Assembly (NCBI RefSeq): GCF_014635205.1
Contig: NZ_BMCN01000004.1
Location: forward strand, 124,001-188,000
DNA: 64,000 bases
Direction: 5' to 3'
DNA from: Jeotgalicoccus aerolatus
GTDB lineage: Bacteria > Bacillota > Bacilli > Staphylococcales > Salinicoccaceae
In this document: piece by piece, positions 46,341 through 56,048 of the stretch
Layout: each line of letters begins with the position of its first letter
Position numbering within the stretch: position 1 is the stretch's first letter
Position numbers and translations under genes: made by a program
The notes under the pieces: model-generated
Told to the model about the DNA's origin: nothing
The model's database searches: none
The model's input: the letters and a program-made list of their open reading frames with translations, nothing else

Positions 46341-47369
46341 ATGTCTCAAAATATATATGATGTTACAGTTATCGGCGGCGGACCAGCCGGACTGTTCAGT
46401 GCCTTTTACGCTGGGCTCAGAGAAATGAAGACCAAAATAATCGACGGTCAGGAGAAACTCGGCGGCAAAGTTCATTTGTATCCTCAAAAAATGATTTGGG
46501 ATATAGGCGGGACCGAACCGATTGCGGCAGGCCAGCTGATTGAAAAATCTATCGCTCAGGGTCTGACTTTTGAACCGGATGTTGTACTAAATACAATTGT
46601 TACCAATATTCAAAAAGACAATGATGACTATTTTACGATTACAACGTCAACAGGAGAAGAACATTATTCAAAAAGTGTGATTATTACGATTGGCGGCGGG
46701 GGCATGATTAAACCCGTTAAATTAAATATTGATAATGCGCATCTTTTTGAGAATAAAAATCTTCATTATGCAGTACCGGATATCGAGCGATTTATCGATA
46801 AAAAAATATTAATTACCGGAGGCAGTTATTCTGCGGTCGACTGGGCCAATGACTTGTCGCCGATTGCTCGAGAAATTCATATTATTTACCGCGGTGATGA
46901 TTTAACAGCGCATGAAGCGGATGTCAGCAGACTGAAGAAAAATGGCGTTGAAATAATGACGCAGTCAGTGGTCACTGGAGTCAGCGGTGGCGACAGGATG
47001 GAACTCGTCGAAATTACTAATAATCAGACGGGGGAAGCATCAACCCATGCTTACGATGAATTAATCGTCAATCACGGTTACGATCAGGAAAATCTGCTGT
47101 TTAGAGAAAATAAATTAGGTTTAAACTTGGAAAATGACTTTTTCGTTAAGGCAGCACCGACAGGTATTACGAATGTTCCGGGTATTTTTGCTGCAGGCGA
47201 CTGTATCAGATATACAGGCAAGGTCAATTTGATTGCAGGCGCATATGCTGATGCAGTGAATGCGGTGAACAATGCTAAAACACATATCGATCCAAAAGCG
47301 GATCAGTTTGCTATGGTATCGTCACATAATCAGAGATTTAAATCTAAAAATCAGAAACTGATGTATTAA
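46341..47369 (+). CDS. Ferredoxin/siderophore NADPH reductase (IruO/YumC-like)
   Basis: 342-residue thioredoxin-reductase-like FAD/NAD(P) enzyme without the redox-active CxxC, the layout of ferredoxin-NADP reductase type 2. FAD loop is VIGGGPAGLFSA (about residues 9-20), NADPH loop GGSYSAVDWAND (about 157-168) and the C-terminal GIFAAGDCIRYTGKVNLIAGAYADA. In S. aureus the relative IruO reduces ferric siderophores and supports haem degradation. Its place behind a Fur box and a siderophore-binding protein makes the same job likely here. AAGGAG precedes the ATG. Confidence 0.85.
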   Translation: MSQNIYDVTVIGGGPAGLFSAFYAGLREMKTKIIDGQEKLGGKVHLYPQKMIWDIGGTEPIAAGQLIEKSIAQGLTFEPDVVLNTIVTNIQKDNDDYFTITTSTGEEHYSKSVIITIGGGGMIKPVKLNIDNAHLFENKNLHYAVPDIERFIDKKILITGGSYSAVDWANDLSPIAREIHIIYRGDDLTAHEADVSRLKKNGVEIMTQSVVTGVSGGDRMELVEITNNQTGEASTHAYDELIVNHGYDQENLLFRENKLGLNLENDFFVKAAPTGITNVPGIFAAGDCIRYTGKVNLIAGAYADAVNAVNNAKTHIDPKADQFAMVSSHNQRFKSKNQKLMY

Positions 47370-47377
47370 AATAGTTT

Positions 47378-47416
47378 AAAGTCAGGGAATCTTAATGATT
47401 TCCTGACTTTTCTTTG
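47378..47416 (+). terminator. Terminator of the Fur-regulated pair
   Basis: A 14-bp stem (47378-47391 with 47397-47410, one G.T pair) around TTAAT, followed by TCTTTG. Confidence 0.8.
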
Positions 47417-47514
47417 ATTGTACAAGAACAGCGGAAATTTAACAGTTTTGCTTGCAAGAAAAGCAGTCTATAAGTAAAATTGTATGAACGAATAGATGGG
47501 CGAGGAGATATAAA

Positions 47515-48918
47515 GTGGTTAACATTGATAATGATCATATAGAGACATTTACGATTAAAATAAATGAGCTGGACAACAAGGGATCAGGGCGCGGTTATGC
47601 TTTACGCGACCACGGCGGTCATAAACCGCGCAAATTGAATTTGGCAGTCCCGCAAACGCTGCCGGGAGAAACGGTGACAGTCGATGTACCGAATCCGACG
47701 CGAAAACGTGCCAATGTACTGCCTAAAGAAATTGTTGAGGCGCATCCTGACAGAGTGCCGGCACCATGTCCGCACTTTGACCTGTGCGGGGGGTGTGTGT
47801 GGCAGCATTGGAAATATGAAGCTCAGCTGAAAGAGAAAACGGATTTTGTTAAACGTTCATTGCAGAAACACGGCTTTGACACTGATGTCGTTAAAGATGC
47901 CATCGGCATGGAAGAACATCCGTTTGAATACCGCAACAAAATGGAATTTACTTTTGGCCAGAACGGCGAACTGGGCATGCATGAACTGGGGAATTTTCGT
48001 AAAATTATCGATATCGATACATGTTTAATCGCCAATAACGACATGGTTGAAGCAATGCGCATCGTTTCTAAATGGGCGAGAAAACATGAACTGCCTGGCT
48101 ATCACAAAGAAAAACATACCGGTTTACTGCGCCACTTAATGGTGAGACGGTCGCAGGAAACAAAAGAAATGATGCTGGCAATATTTGCAACAGATACGCC
48201 GGACGGCGAACTGAAACCTTTAATAGATGAATTGATTGAAGAGCTTTCATCTGTATTCGATAATCTGAAAAGTATAATGTGGATGGTGAATACCGATATC
48301 GCTGACCGCACACAATCAGAAGATACTTATTTGCTGTACGGCAGAGATTACATTAATGATGTGATGTACGGGTATAACTACCGCACATGGTTTGATACAT
48401 TTTTCCAGACTAATCCGACGCAAGCAGAGAAACTGGTTGAACTGGCATTGGAACTTGCAGATGCTAAAGATCACGAACGTATGATTGATCTGTTCTGCGG
48501 TGTGGGAACATTCTCGCTGCCGTTTGCAGCAAGAGTAAAAGAATTAGCCGGGATTGAAATCGTTGAGTCATCCATAGAATCTGCTAAACGAAATGCTGAG
48601 GATAACGGTATCGATAATACTTACTTCCTAGCTAAAGACGCACGCCGGGGGATGGATGAAGTCCTTGAAACATGGGGGACACCAGACCTGCTGATGCTGG
48701 ATCCGCCGCGTTCAGGTGCCGGCGGTAAAGTGATGAGAAGAATTGGACGACTCGGTACGGACAGAGTCGTTTACGTATCATGCAACCCGGAGACATTTGC
48801 AGCTGACATTACCTGGCTTCGTGAACTCGGCTATGAATTAAAAACTGTTCAGCCGGTCGACTTATTCCCGCACACTGTGCACGTTGAAGTCGTTAGCTTA
48901 CTCGTTAAAACTGAATAA
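47515..48918 (+). CDS. 23S rRNA (uracil-5-)-methyltransferase, RlmD-like paralogue
   Basis: 467 residues: TRAM domain with GSGRGYA (residues about 23-29), iron-sulfur cysteines in CPHFDLCGGC (about 85-94), a Rossmann domain with DLFCGVGTFSLP, DPPRSGAGG and the nucleophile loop VSCNPETF. It starts with GTG and GAGGAG upstream. It is a second member of the family after the gene at 14910, with different iron-sulfur spacing. The two may divide the positions U747 and U1939, or modify tRNA/rRNA separately; not resolvable from sequence alone. Confidence 0.9.
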   Translation: MVNIDNDHIETFTIKINELDNKGSGRGYALRDHGGHKPRKLNLAVPQTLPGETVTVDVPNPTRKRANVLPKEIVEAHPDRVPAPCPHFDLCGGCVWQHWKYEAQLKEKTDFVKRSLQKHGFDTDVVKDAIGMEEHPFEYRNKMEFTFGQNGELGMHELGNFRKIIDIDTCLIANNDMVEAMRIVSKWARKHELPGYHKEKHTGLLRHLMVRRSQETKEMMLAIFATDTPDGELKPLIDELIEELSSVFDNLKSIMWMVNTDIADRTQSEDTYLLYGRDYINDVMYGYNYRTWFDTFFQTNPTQAEKLVELALELADAKDHERMIDLFCGVGTFSLPFAARVKELAGIEIVESSIESAKRNAEDNGIDNTYFLAKDARRGMDEVLETWGTPDLLMLDPPRSGAGGKVMRRIGRLGTDRVVYVSCNPETFAADITWLRELGYELKTVQPVDLFPHTVHVEVVSLLVKTE

Positions 48919-48965
48919 AAAACAGCCGCTTGAAGATATTTAATAGTCTTCAAGCGGCTTTTATT
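48917..48965. terminator. Bidirectional terminator after rlmD-like gene
   Basis: Arms 48924-48936 and 48947-48959 are exact complements over 13 bases, between convergent genes, with A and T runs outside. Confidence 0.88.
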
Positions 48966-48968
48966 AAT

Positions 48969-49976
48969 TTAGTCTAATGAATTTGAAACTTTAACAATCT
49001 GCTTGCCAAAATTATTTCCAGTAAAGAGATTTCGGAATGCTTCAGGGAGCTTATCGAATCCTTCAGCAATCGTAACTTCGGATTTTATTTTACCTTCTTC
49101 AACCCATGCTGCCAGCTGCTGACTGATTTCTTCAGCTTGATTCTCAAACTGAGCAACGAGAAAACCCTGCATTAAAGCTTGTGATTTGACCAGCTGTCCT
49201 TGAACGCGCGGTCCGTTATCTTCTTTTGAGTTATACGATGAAATAGTTCCGCATACAGGAATTCTTGCAAATCTGTTCAAGTGTTTAAATACTTCATCTG
49301 ACACAGTGCCGCCGACATTTTCATAATAGACATCGACACCATCTGGTACTGCTTCTGCTAATTTCTCTTTGAAATCGTCAGCTTTATAATCGACGCCGGC
49401 ATCAAAACCCAATTCTTCAGTCAGATAATTCACCTTTTTAGTACCGCCTGCAATTCCGATTACTTTAGCGCCTTTTATTTTAGCGATTTGACCGACAACA
49501 GAACCGACAGCACCTGAGGCAGCGGAAACAACTACGGTTTCTCCCGGTTCGGGTTTGCCGATATTTAATAAGCCGCCATATGCTGTATGGCCGGGCATGC
49601 CGAGTGTACTCAAGTATAAGTGGAACGGTACATCTGTTGAAGCGACTTTTTTAACATCTTTTGCGGATACCGTATTAAATTTTTTCCATGGTAAACGTCC
49701 TGTGACGACGTCATTCTCTTTAAAACCGTCGGCGTTTGATTCAGTGACTCTGCCGACAATATGCCCATTCAGCGGTTCATTTAAACTAAAAGGCTTTGCG
49801 TAAGATTTCGCATCATTCATGCGTCCGCGCATATAAGGATCGACTGAAATATATACACTTTCAATTAACAGTTCATCATTAGCCGGGGTCTTAATATCGG
49901 TTTCTTCAAATCTGAAAACATCATCCTGAGGCAAGCCTGCTGGCCGTTTTGCTAATACTAATTGTTCATTTTTCAT
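48969..49976 (-). CDS. NADP-dependent zinc-free medium-chain reductase
   Basis: 335 residues of the MDR superfamily, leukotriene B4 dehydrogenase/CurA group. It begins NEQLVLAKRPAGLPQ, contains VDPYMRGRM, the substrate loop and the nucleotide motif SAASGAVGSVVGQ (about residues 155-167). No zinc-ligand cysteines are present. These enzymes reduce alpha,beta-unsaturated ketones and aldehydes. GGAGG precedes the ATG. The next gene upstream (OYE-like) works on the same type of electrophiles and is 31 bases away, so the two may form an enone-detoxifying pair. Confidence 0.87.
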   Translation of the reverse strand: MKNEQLVLAKRPAGLPQDDVFRFEETDIKTPANDELLIESVYISVDPYMRGRMNDAKSYAKPFSLNEPLNGHIVGRVTESNADGFKENDVVTGRLPWKKFNTVSAKDVKKVASTDVPFHLYLSTLGMPGHTAYGGLLNIGKPEPGETVVVSAASGAVGSVVGQIAKIKGAKVIGIAGGTKKVNYLTEELGFDAGVDYKADDFKEKLAEAVPDGVDVYYENVGGTVSDEVFKHLNRFARIPVCGTISSYNSKEDNGPRVQGQLVKSQALMQGFLVAQFENQAEEISQQLAAWVEEGKIKSEVTIAEGFDKLPEAFRNLFTGNNFGKQIVKVSNSLD

Positions 49977-50007
49977 AATTATCCTCCTTATAAAATATAC
50001 TTAATTC

Positions 50008-51192
50008 TTACTCGTCAGCTAATCTTCTAAGTTCGTCGCGTGTTTCCTTCGGCAGACCTTCGCCGTAATCCATCATGCGTACGATATCTTTAAAGGCGGA
50101 TTTAGGAATTTTTAAATCATCGATGTCATCAATAGTAAATTGCAGATCGATATCATCTTCTCGTCCGTCTCTTAATTTTATCACGAAGTCCGGTTCAGTA
50201 ATGAAGGGACTGGATGCACCCACCATATCTGCGTATTCTAAGGCTTCAAGTGCCTTATCCGGCGAGTTTACACCACCTGTAGCCATCATCGGAATCCTGC
50301 CTTTTACATGGGCATAGACAACTTTATTAACAGGTTCTCCCTGATGCGGACCATTTGCCCGGACTTCATTCTGATAAATATTGCGGCCCCAGCTTGCTAT
50401 GGCAAGGTAGTGGATATCTGTAATTTCTTCTGCCCAGTCGACAAATTGCAGAAAGTCTTCAACGCTGTAGCCGACATCTTCACCGCGTGTTTCTTCCGGA
50501 GTGCCTCTGAATCCAAATATGAAATCATCCGGTGCATGTGCTTTAATTACATCACTGACAGCTTGAATCACTTCAAGTCCGAAGCGGGAACGGTTTTCTA
50601 AAGTGTCCCCGCCGTATTCATCATTGCGCTGATTTGAAAATTTAGAGAAAAATGTCTGTATTAACAGGCGCTGTGCTGCGGATATTTCAATACCGTCGAA
50701 CCCTGCATCGATTGCGCGTTTTGCTGCATCGGCATATTGTGAAATCACCAGCTCAATTTTACGTTGGGTCATCGGCAGCACCTGGTGTTTAATAGGGGTA
50801 TTCAGCGCCATAAAACTCGGCCCGTATACAACGCCGAGATCAAGGATAGCCTGATTAGAAAATCGTCCGGCATGGGTCAGCTGCAATATGGCTTTGGCAC
50901 CGTCTTGTTTCATGGCAGCAGCCAATTTTTTAAGGCCGGCTACTGTTCTGTCGTCGGCAACGCTAAAGCCGTATTCGAACAGCTGGCCGTACGGTTCGAT
51001 ATAAGCAGCACCTGTTACTTGAATTGGAGCAGAGGCTGCTCTTCTGGCGTGATACATTTCGTCTTCTTTTGTGACATAGCCGTCTCTTGTCGATGAGTTG
51101 GTAATCATCGGTGACAGTACGAAACGATTCGATAACTCTATGCCGTTCGGCAAGGATAAGGGTTCAAATAATGGTGCATATTTTTTATTCAT
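50008..51192 (-). CDS. Old-yellow-enzyme-like NADH:flavin oxidoreductase
   Basis: 394 residues, TIM barrel FMN enzyme of the NADH oxidase/2,4-dienoyl-CoA reductase/OYE family but without the C-terminal iron-sulfur and FAD part. Visible: SLPNGIELSNRFVLSPMI, LQLTHAGRFS, DAGFDGIEISAAQRLLIQTFFS (barrel strand with the substrate site; usual HxAHGYL is altered to SAAQRLL) and GGDTLENRSRF. The ATG at 51192 has AAGGAG seven bases upstream; the frame extends further 5' without a ribosome site. Loss of the usual His in the active-site loop hints at a changed substrate. Confidence 0.85.
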   Translation of the reverse strand: MNKKYAPLFEPLSLPNGIELSNRFVLSPMITNSSTRDGYVTKEDEMYHARRAASAPIQVTGAAYIEPYGQLFEYGFSVADDRTVAGLKKLAAAMKQDGAKAILQLTHAGRFSNQAILDLGVVYGPSFMALNTPIKHQVLPMTQRKIELVISQYADAAKRAIDAGFDGIEISAAQRLLIQTFFSKFSNQRNDEYGGDTLENRSRFGLEVIQAVSDVIKAHAPDDFIFGFRGTPEETRGEDVGYSVEDFLQFVDWAEEITDIHYLAIASWGRNIYQNEVRANGPHQGEPVNKVVYAHVKGRIPMMATGGVNSPDKALEALEYADMVGASSPFITEPDFVIKLRDGREDDIDLQFTIDDIDDLKIPKSAFKDIVRMMDYGEGLPKETRDELRRLADE

Positions 51193-51353
51193 CATGCTGC
51201 TCCTTATATACTTTCTTTTTACCTTCACTTTCAAATTAGCAATGTATAAATTCATTGTCAATCAGTTGGATTTATAATTGAGCAAGCGAGCTGAGTTCAT
51301 GAGGGGACTGTGATACAATCGGAGTAATATTATGATGGTGTGAGGGTATGTAA

Positions 51354-51776
51354 ATGAAGCAATTACTGGATGTTGAAAATGTTAAAAACGTCAAATTTAC
51401 TGCAGTATCTTTTATCGATGATATTGTTGGATTAGGTGAAAAACGTATTGCAGTTGATGCAAAGCATTTTGAGCGGATAGATTTAAATGAAGATAATATC
51501 GAACTGGTTATCGACCGGAAATCATTAAATGAATACAGGGAAGAGCGCAACAAGATTCTTTTGGCGCGTGAAGATTATGCAGAGTTTGATCATTTAAACA
51601 GTATGCTTGCAATGCTGGAACATGATTTCTTCAGTATTGACCGCATCAAATTATTTTATCGTGATGCAGACAATCTGTCGGGAGAATATGTTGTCGATAC
51701 ATCGAATGATGAAATTGTTGAAATGATCAGCGTGATAAATAATAATGAACTGAATTTGACAGTTCAATTGATATGA
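51354..51776 (+). CDS. Uncharacterised 140-residue protein
   Basis: A soluble, acidic protein with alternating strands and helices (QLLDVENVKNVKF, then IDRKSLNEYREERNKIL). No family was recognised and no signal or membrane segment is present. GAGGGT lies before the ATG. It is 18 bases before the LLM oxidoreductase gene in the same direction, so it may be the first gene of the lipoate/ADP-ribosylation operon. Confidence 0.65.
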   Translation: MKQLLDVENVKNVKFTAVSFIDDIVGLGEKRIAVDAKHFERIDLNEDNIELVIDRKSLNEYREERNKILLAREDYAEFDHLNSMLAMLEHDFFSIDRIKLFYRDADNLSGEYVVDTSNDEIVEMISVINNNELNLTVQLI

Positions 51777-51794
51777 TAAAAAGGACAGGTTTAA

Positions 51795-52823
51795 ATGCTT
51801 AAAATAAACATATTGGATTATGCCGTGATTGATGAAGGAGAAACGGCAGCAGATGCACTTACTAATACGGTCAAACTGGCGCAGACTGCAGAACAGTTCG
51901 GTTACCACCGTTTCTGGATGGCTGAGCATCACGATGTGAATGCATTCGCCAGCAGCAGCCCGGAGATGATGATGATGCACTTGCTTGGGAAAACGTCATC
52001 GATCCGTCTCGGTTCCGGCGGTGTTATGATTCCGCATTACAGTCCCCTGAAAGTTGCAGAGAACTTCAGAATGCTTGAAAACCTCTATCCAAATCGTGTA
52101 GATCTCGGTATCGGCAATACACTTGGAACACCGCTTGTGAATAAATCGATGAATGAAATGCGCCCGAGAAAGCAGCGTTATGAAGAAAATATCAATGATA
52201 TTAAAAAATATGTAACAAATACAGACGATAAAAACCACCGTTTCAATGAAGTGACAGCGAACCCGACAGGCGAAACGAACCCTGAAATGTGGGTGCTCAG
52301 CACGAGTGTCCGGACTGCTCAGCTGGCAGCGCGGCAAGGTATTGGTTATACCTTCGGCCTATTCCCGCATGCTTCAAAAGATAAGATATCTGCTGGCAGA
52401 GAAGCAGCTGACGTTTACAGGGCTGAATTTACACCGTCAGCAGTCATGAAAGAACCGCGTGTTATGGCAGCGCCATTTGTCGTTGTTGCTGATACAAATG
52501 AAGAAGCATCGAGGCTTGCCAAGGCTTTAGATCTGTGGCTGCTCGGGAAAATGAATTTCAGTGAATTTAAACGATTTCCGTCGGTTGAAACTGCAGAGAA
52601 ATACACTTATACTGTAGAAGAAGTTCAAAAACTTTCTGAAAACCGTTCCCGCATGGTAATCGGCGATGCAAAAAGTGTTAAAGAACAGCTGGAAACATTG
52701 AGTGAGGCGCTCACTGCAGATGAACTGCTGCTGATTCCTTTAATGCCAAAATCAGAAAACAGACAGCACGCAATTGAATGCCTTGCTGCGGAATTTAATC
52801 TAATAAAAAAGGAAGAAGGATAA
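51795..52823 (+). CDS. LLM-class flavin-dependent oxidoreductase
   Basis: 342-residue luciferase-like (LLM) FMN oxidoreductase: [40 protein letters not shown] (typical YRxWxAEHH) and [12 protein letters not shown]. No partner flavin reductase is adjacent. In staphylococci and streptococci this gene heads the SirTM/GcvH-L operon. It ends two bases before the GcvH-L start, so the pair is coupled. Its substrate in the lipoate-linked pathway is unknown. Confidence 0.9.
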   Translation: MLKINILDYAVIDEGETAADALTNTVKLAQTAEQFGYHRFWMAEHHDVNAFASSSPEMMMMHLLGKTSSIRLGSGGVMIPHYSPLKVAENFRMLENLYPNRVDLGIGNTLGTPLVNKSMNEMRPRKQRYEENINDIKKYVTNTDDKNHRFNEVTANPTGETNPEMWVLSTSVRTAQLAARQGIGYTFGLFPHASKDKISAGREAADVYRAEFTPSAVMKEPRVMAAPFVVVADTNEEASRLAKALDLWLLGKMNFSEFKRFPSVETAEKYTYTVEEVQKLSENRSRMVIGDAKSVKEQLETLSEALTADELLLIPLMPKSENRQHAIECLAAEFNLIKKEEG

Positions 52824-52825
52824 TA

Positions 52826-53158
52826 ATGAAAAAAGTTGCTAACTATTTATGGGTAGAAAAAAATGGCGGCGAATATACGCTTATTATGACGCCTGAACTA
52901 CAAGACGACATCGGCACTGTCGGTTTTGTTGAATTTACTAAAGAAAAAGAAGTAGAGAAAAATGATTCGCTTCTGGAACTGGAAGCTTCTAAAACTGTAC
53001 TGGACCTTGCATCTCCTTTAGCGGGTAAAATTGTTGCAGTAAACGATAAGGCAACAGACGAACCAACATTATTAAACTCAGCTAAAGCGGAAGAAAGCTG
53101 GGTCGTTAAATTGACTGATGTAGATGAAGCTGAATTTAATGCGCTTGCTGACGCGTAA
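52826..53158 (+). CDS. Glycine-cleavage-H-like lipoyl carrier (GcvH-L)
   Basis: 110-residue lipoyl domain related to GcvH. The carrier lysine is Lys56 in [14 protein letters not shown], the usual beta-turn position. In the characterised operon GcvH-L is lipoylated by LplA2 and then ADP-ribosylated by SirTM. It differs from house-keeping GcvH, and no other glycine-cleavage gene is nearby. Preceded by the LLM gene (2-base gap) with GGAAGAAGG as ribosome site. A hairpin lies before the next gene. Confidence 0.9.
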   Translation: MKKVANYLWVEKNGGEYTLIMTPELQDDIGTVGFVEFTKEKEVEKNDSLLELEASKTVLDLASPLAGKIVAVNDKATDEPTLLNSAKAEESWVVKLTDVDEAEFNALADA

Positions 53159-53180
53159 ATAGAAGCAAAAATTATATTAT

Positions 53181-53224
53181 AAGGCTTACATTCATATGTA
53201 TACATTGAGTGTGAGTCTTTTTTT
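53181..53224 (+). terminator. Internal hairpin between GcvH-L and macrodomain genes
   Basis: Arms 53181-53194 and 53206-53219 pair over 14 positions including several G.T pairs, with a following run of seven T. Inside an otherwise tight operon it may act as an attenuator lowering expression of the macrodomain and sirtuin genes. Confidence 0.65.
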
Positions 53225-53245
53225 AGAATTGGGTGATTACAGTTG

Positions 53246-54025
53246 ATGAGTCAAACGGACAGACTGCATTTTTTAATATCATATATGCAGCAGGAGAAAA
53301 AAGTGCAGCAGTATGTCCCTAAATCTTTCGAGGACCGATTTGAAATGTACCGCGGATTGGCGAATGAACGCCCCGCTGTGAAAGCGGGCCGAGAATTTCT
53401 CGATGTTCAGGACGCTTTTTTATCGGAATATAATAGTAAAGAGATTACCGATTTTGAAAATATAAAAGATAAAGAGAATCAGATATATATTTGGCAGGGC
53501 GATATCACAACATTGAAAATTGAAGCGGTTGTGAATGCTGCAAATGCTGAAATGCTCGGCTGCTTTATACCCAATCACAATTGTATCGATAATATTATCC
53601 ATACTAAAGCAGGCCTTCAATTGAGACTGGCATGCGCCACATTAATGAAGAAACAGGGCCGTAAAGAAGCTGTGGGACGTGCGAAAATTACAGCTGCCTA
53701 CAATTTACCTGCGGATTATGTGATTCATACCGTCGGCCCGATAGTTCAAAATAATAAAGTTTCCAGTATGAAAAGAGATTTGCTGGCAAAGTGCTATACG
53801 AGCTGTCTGAAAACTGCGGATGATCACAATATTAAATCGATCGCATTCTGCAGTATTTCAACCGGTGTATTCGGGTATCCGAAAGAGGATGCAGCCGAAA
53901 CTGCAGTGTCAGCTGTAAAAACTTACTTAGCAGAAAATGAATCATCTATAGATGTAGTATTTAATGTATTTGATGAAGAAAACCGTAAAATTTATGAAAA
54001 TATTTTGACTGAAGAAAGGTCGTAG
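53246..54025 (+). CDS. Zinc-containing macrodomain ADP-ribosylhydrolase
   Basis: 259 residues. The macrodomain (from about residue 80) has [19 protein letters not shown] followed by [19 protein letters not shown], a Cys/His-rich insertion that is the zinc site of the operon-linked bacterial macrodomains, and later TVGP and STGVFGYP. It reverses the ADP-ribosylation made by SirTM on GcvH-L. The ATG at 53246 is preferred over the TTG at 53243 because GGGTGA lies nine bases upstream. Sirtuin gene starts four bases after the stop. Confidence 0.9.
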   Translation: MSQTDRLHFLISYMQQEKKVQQYVPKSFEDRFEMYRGLANERPAVKAGREFLDVQDAFLSEYNSKEITDFENIKDKENQIYIWQGDITTLKIEAVVNAANAEMLGCFIPNHNCIDNIIHTKAGLQLRLACATLMKKQGRKEAVGRAKITAAYNLPADYVIHTVGPIVQNNKVSSMKRDLLAKCYTSCLKTADDHNIKSIAFCSISTGVFGYPKEDAAETAVSAVKTYLAENESSIDVVFNVFDEENRKIYENILTEERS

Positions 54026-54029
54026 TTGC

Positions 54030-54896
54030 ATGAAAGTATGGAAAACACTGGAACAGAAACATCCTGAAAGTGAAATATTAAAAGGCGTGCTGGATGAAGC
54101 GGATGCGGTCGTTGTCGGCATCGGAGCAGGTATGTCAGCTGCAGACGGATTTACTTATATCGGTGAGAGATTTAACAGTAACTTTCCGGATTTTATCGAA
54201 AAATATAAATGGCTGGATATGCTTCAGGCCAGCTTGTATAAATTTTCAACTTGGGAAGAGTACTGGGCATTTCAAAGCCGTTTTATAAAATTGAATTATC
54301 TTGATCAGCCTGCAGGTGAAGCATATATAGCATTAAAGGAAATGATTGAGAAAAAACCGTATTATGTCATTACGACGAATGCAGACAATGCATTTTACGC
54401 TGCGGGTTATAATATGGATAAAGTATTGTACTATCAAGGTGAATACGTTCGTTTGCAGTGTTCAGACTTTTGCCATGATAAAACTTATCGTGATGATGAC
54501 TTGATTTTGGAGATGGTAGAAAAACAAGTAGATATGAAAATACCTTCTGAACTGGTACCGCACTGTCCAGAATGCGGTGCACCGATGGAGAAAAATAAAC
54601 GGACTGCTGAAAAAGGCATGGTTGAAGACGACGCATTCAATGCTCAAAGAGACGATTATAATGCATTTTTAAAAGCGCATGATTCAGATAAAGTTATCTA
54701 TTTGGAAATTGGTGTCGGCCACACAACACCGCAATTTATAAAACATCCATTTTGGCGTCAGACCCGTCAAAATGAGAATGCATTGTTCGTTACAATGAAT
54801 CAGAAATCTTACCGCATACCGGAAGCAATTAAACCTCAGACTGTATTTTTAACTGATGATATTAAAGAAACAATTTTAAACGCACACAATAATTAA
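54030..54896 (+). CDS. Macrodomain-associated sirtuin SirTM
   Basis: 288 residues. A NAD+-binding Rossmann domain with [12 protein letters not shown] (about residues 31-42; canonical GAGxSxxSG pattern), TTNADN, and a CxxC type zinc site (CHDK upstream, CPECG near residue 177). The usual catalytic His is replaced: the loop reads YYQGEY, so a Gln stands at that place as in other SirTM proteins, which are ADP-ribosyltransferases rather than deacylases. It modifies lipoylated GcvH-L. Sits between macrodomain and LplA2 genes. Confidence 0.9.
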   Translation: MKVWKTLEQKHPESEILKGVLDEADAVVVGIGAGMSAADGFTYIGERFNSNFPDFIEKYKWLDMLQASLYKFSTWEEYWAFQSRFIKLNYLDQPAGEAYIALKEMIEKKPYYVITTNADNAFYAAGYNMDKVLYYQGEYVRLQCSDFCHDKTYRDDDLILEMVEKQVDMKIPSELVPHCPECGAPMEKNKRTAEKGMVEDDAFNAQRDDYNAFLKAHDSDKVIYLEIGVGHTTPQFIKHPFWRQTRQNENALFVTMNQKSYRIPEAIKPQTVFLTDDIKETILNAHNN

Positions 54897-54915
54897 CAGC
54901 TAAAGGATGAATGTT

Positions 54916-55938
54916 ATGTATTTAATTGAACCGTTTAGAAATGGGGAATATATTACCGATGGGGCATATGCACTGGCAATGCAAGTTTATGTTCAAAATA
55001 ATATCTTTTTAGATGAAGGAATTCTTTTCCCTTATCACTGCAAACCTAAAGTAGAAATCGGACGCTTTCAAAATGCTGTTTCCGAAGTCAATCAGGAGTA
55101 TTTAGAAGAGAATGACATTCTGCTCGTCAGAAGAGATACGGGCGGCGGTGCGATTTTAGTTGATGACGGTGCAGTGAACGTTTGTTTTCTCGTACCTGAA
55201 AGTACAGGCGTATACGGAGATTATAAAAAAATGTACGAACCAGTCATTCAGGCCCTAAATAATCTCGGTGTAAAAAATGTCGAACAAAGCGGCCGAAATG
55301 ATTTAATCATCGACGGCAAAAAGGTATCCGGCGGTGCCATGACAATGACAAATGGACGCGTCTACGGCGGTTTTTCATTGCTGCTTGATATCAATGCTGA
55401 AGCGATGGTAGCTGTATTAAATCCCAACCAGAAAAAAATTGAATCCAAAGGTATAAAATCTGTCGAGGCGCGTGTCACAACATTGCGTGAACATCTCGCA
55501 CCTGAATATAAAAATGTGACCACTGATGAATTTAAGGATCTGATTATAAAAGAGTTTCTGTCCATTGAAGATGTGAACGATGCAAAACGTTATGTCTTAA
55601 CAGAAGAAGACTGGCAGGCAATCGATAAACTGGTTGAAGATAAATATAAAAACTGGGATTGGAACTATGGTAAATCACCGCGTTATTCTTATAACAGAGA
55701 CGGGCGTTTATCGGCAGGAACAGTTGATATTTCTTTAGAAATAGAAGGCGGGCGCATCGATCAATGCTCTATCTTTGGAGACTTCTTCGGGCAGGGTGAA
55801 ATTAAAGAAGTCGAAGAAGCGCTAAAAGGGACAAGAGTCGTCAGAGAGGACTTGAATGAGAAATTAAATACGCTCGACTTAAACCATTATTTTGGTAAAC
55901 TGCAGGCAGAAGAACTGACAAATTTAATTTTGAGCTAA
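54916..55938 (+). CDS. lplA: Lipoate-protein ligase LplA2-like
   Basis: 340 residues. Uses ATP to activate lipoate and attach it to lipoyl domains. Motifs RRDTGGGAILVDDGAVN (about residues 73-89), GRNDLIIDGKKVSGGA (conserved Asn-Asp and catalytic Lys) and a C-terminal domain (from about 250) are present. The ATG at 54916 is preferred to 54907 because AAAGG touches the latter. In characterised operons this ligase lipoylates GcvH-L. It is the last gene of the operon. Confidence 0.92.
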   Translation: MYLIEPFRNGEYITDGAYALAMQVYVQNNIFLDEGILFPYHCKPKVEIGRFQNAVSEVNQEYLEENDILLVRRDTGGGAILVDDGAVNVCFLVPESTGVYGDYKKMYEPVIQALNNLGVKNVEQSGRNDLIIDGKKVSGGAMTMTNGRVYGGFSLLLDINAEAMVAVLNPNQKKIESKGIKSVEARVTTLREHLAPEYKNVTTDEFKDLIIKEFLSIEDVNDAKRYVLTEEDWQAIDKLVEDKYKNWDWNYGKSPRYSYNRDGRLSAGTVDISLEIEGGRIDQCSIFGDFFGQGEIKEVEEALKGTRVVREDLNEKLNTLDLNHYFGKLQAEELTNLILS

Positions 55939-55962
55939 AATAAGTATAAATCAAGATCATTC

Positions 55963-55996
55963 AGGGTATCTTCACTTATGAAGATACTCTAATTTG
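55963..55996 (+). terminator. Probable terminator after lplA2
   Basis: Arms 55963-55973 and 55980-55990 pair over 11 positions (one G.T pair), with a weak AATTT tail. Confidence 0.55.
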
Positions 55997-56048
55997 TATA
56001 AATTATGGTAAAATGATAGAAACTGAAAGTGTGACAGGAGGGTGTTCA

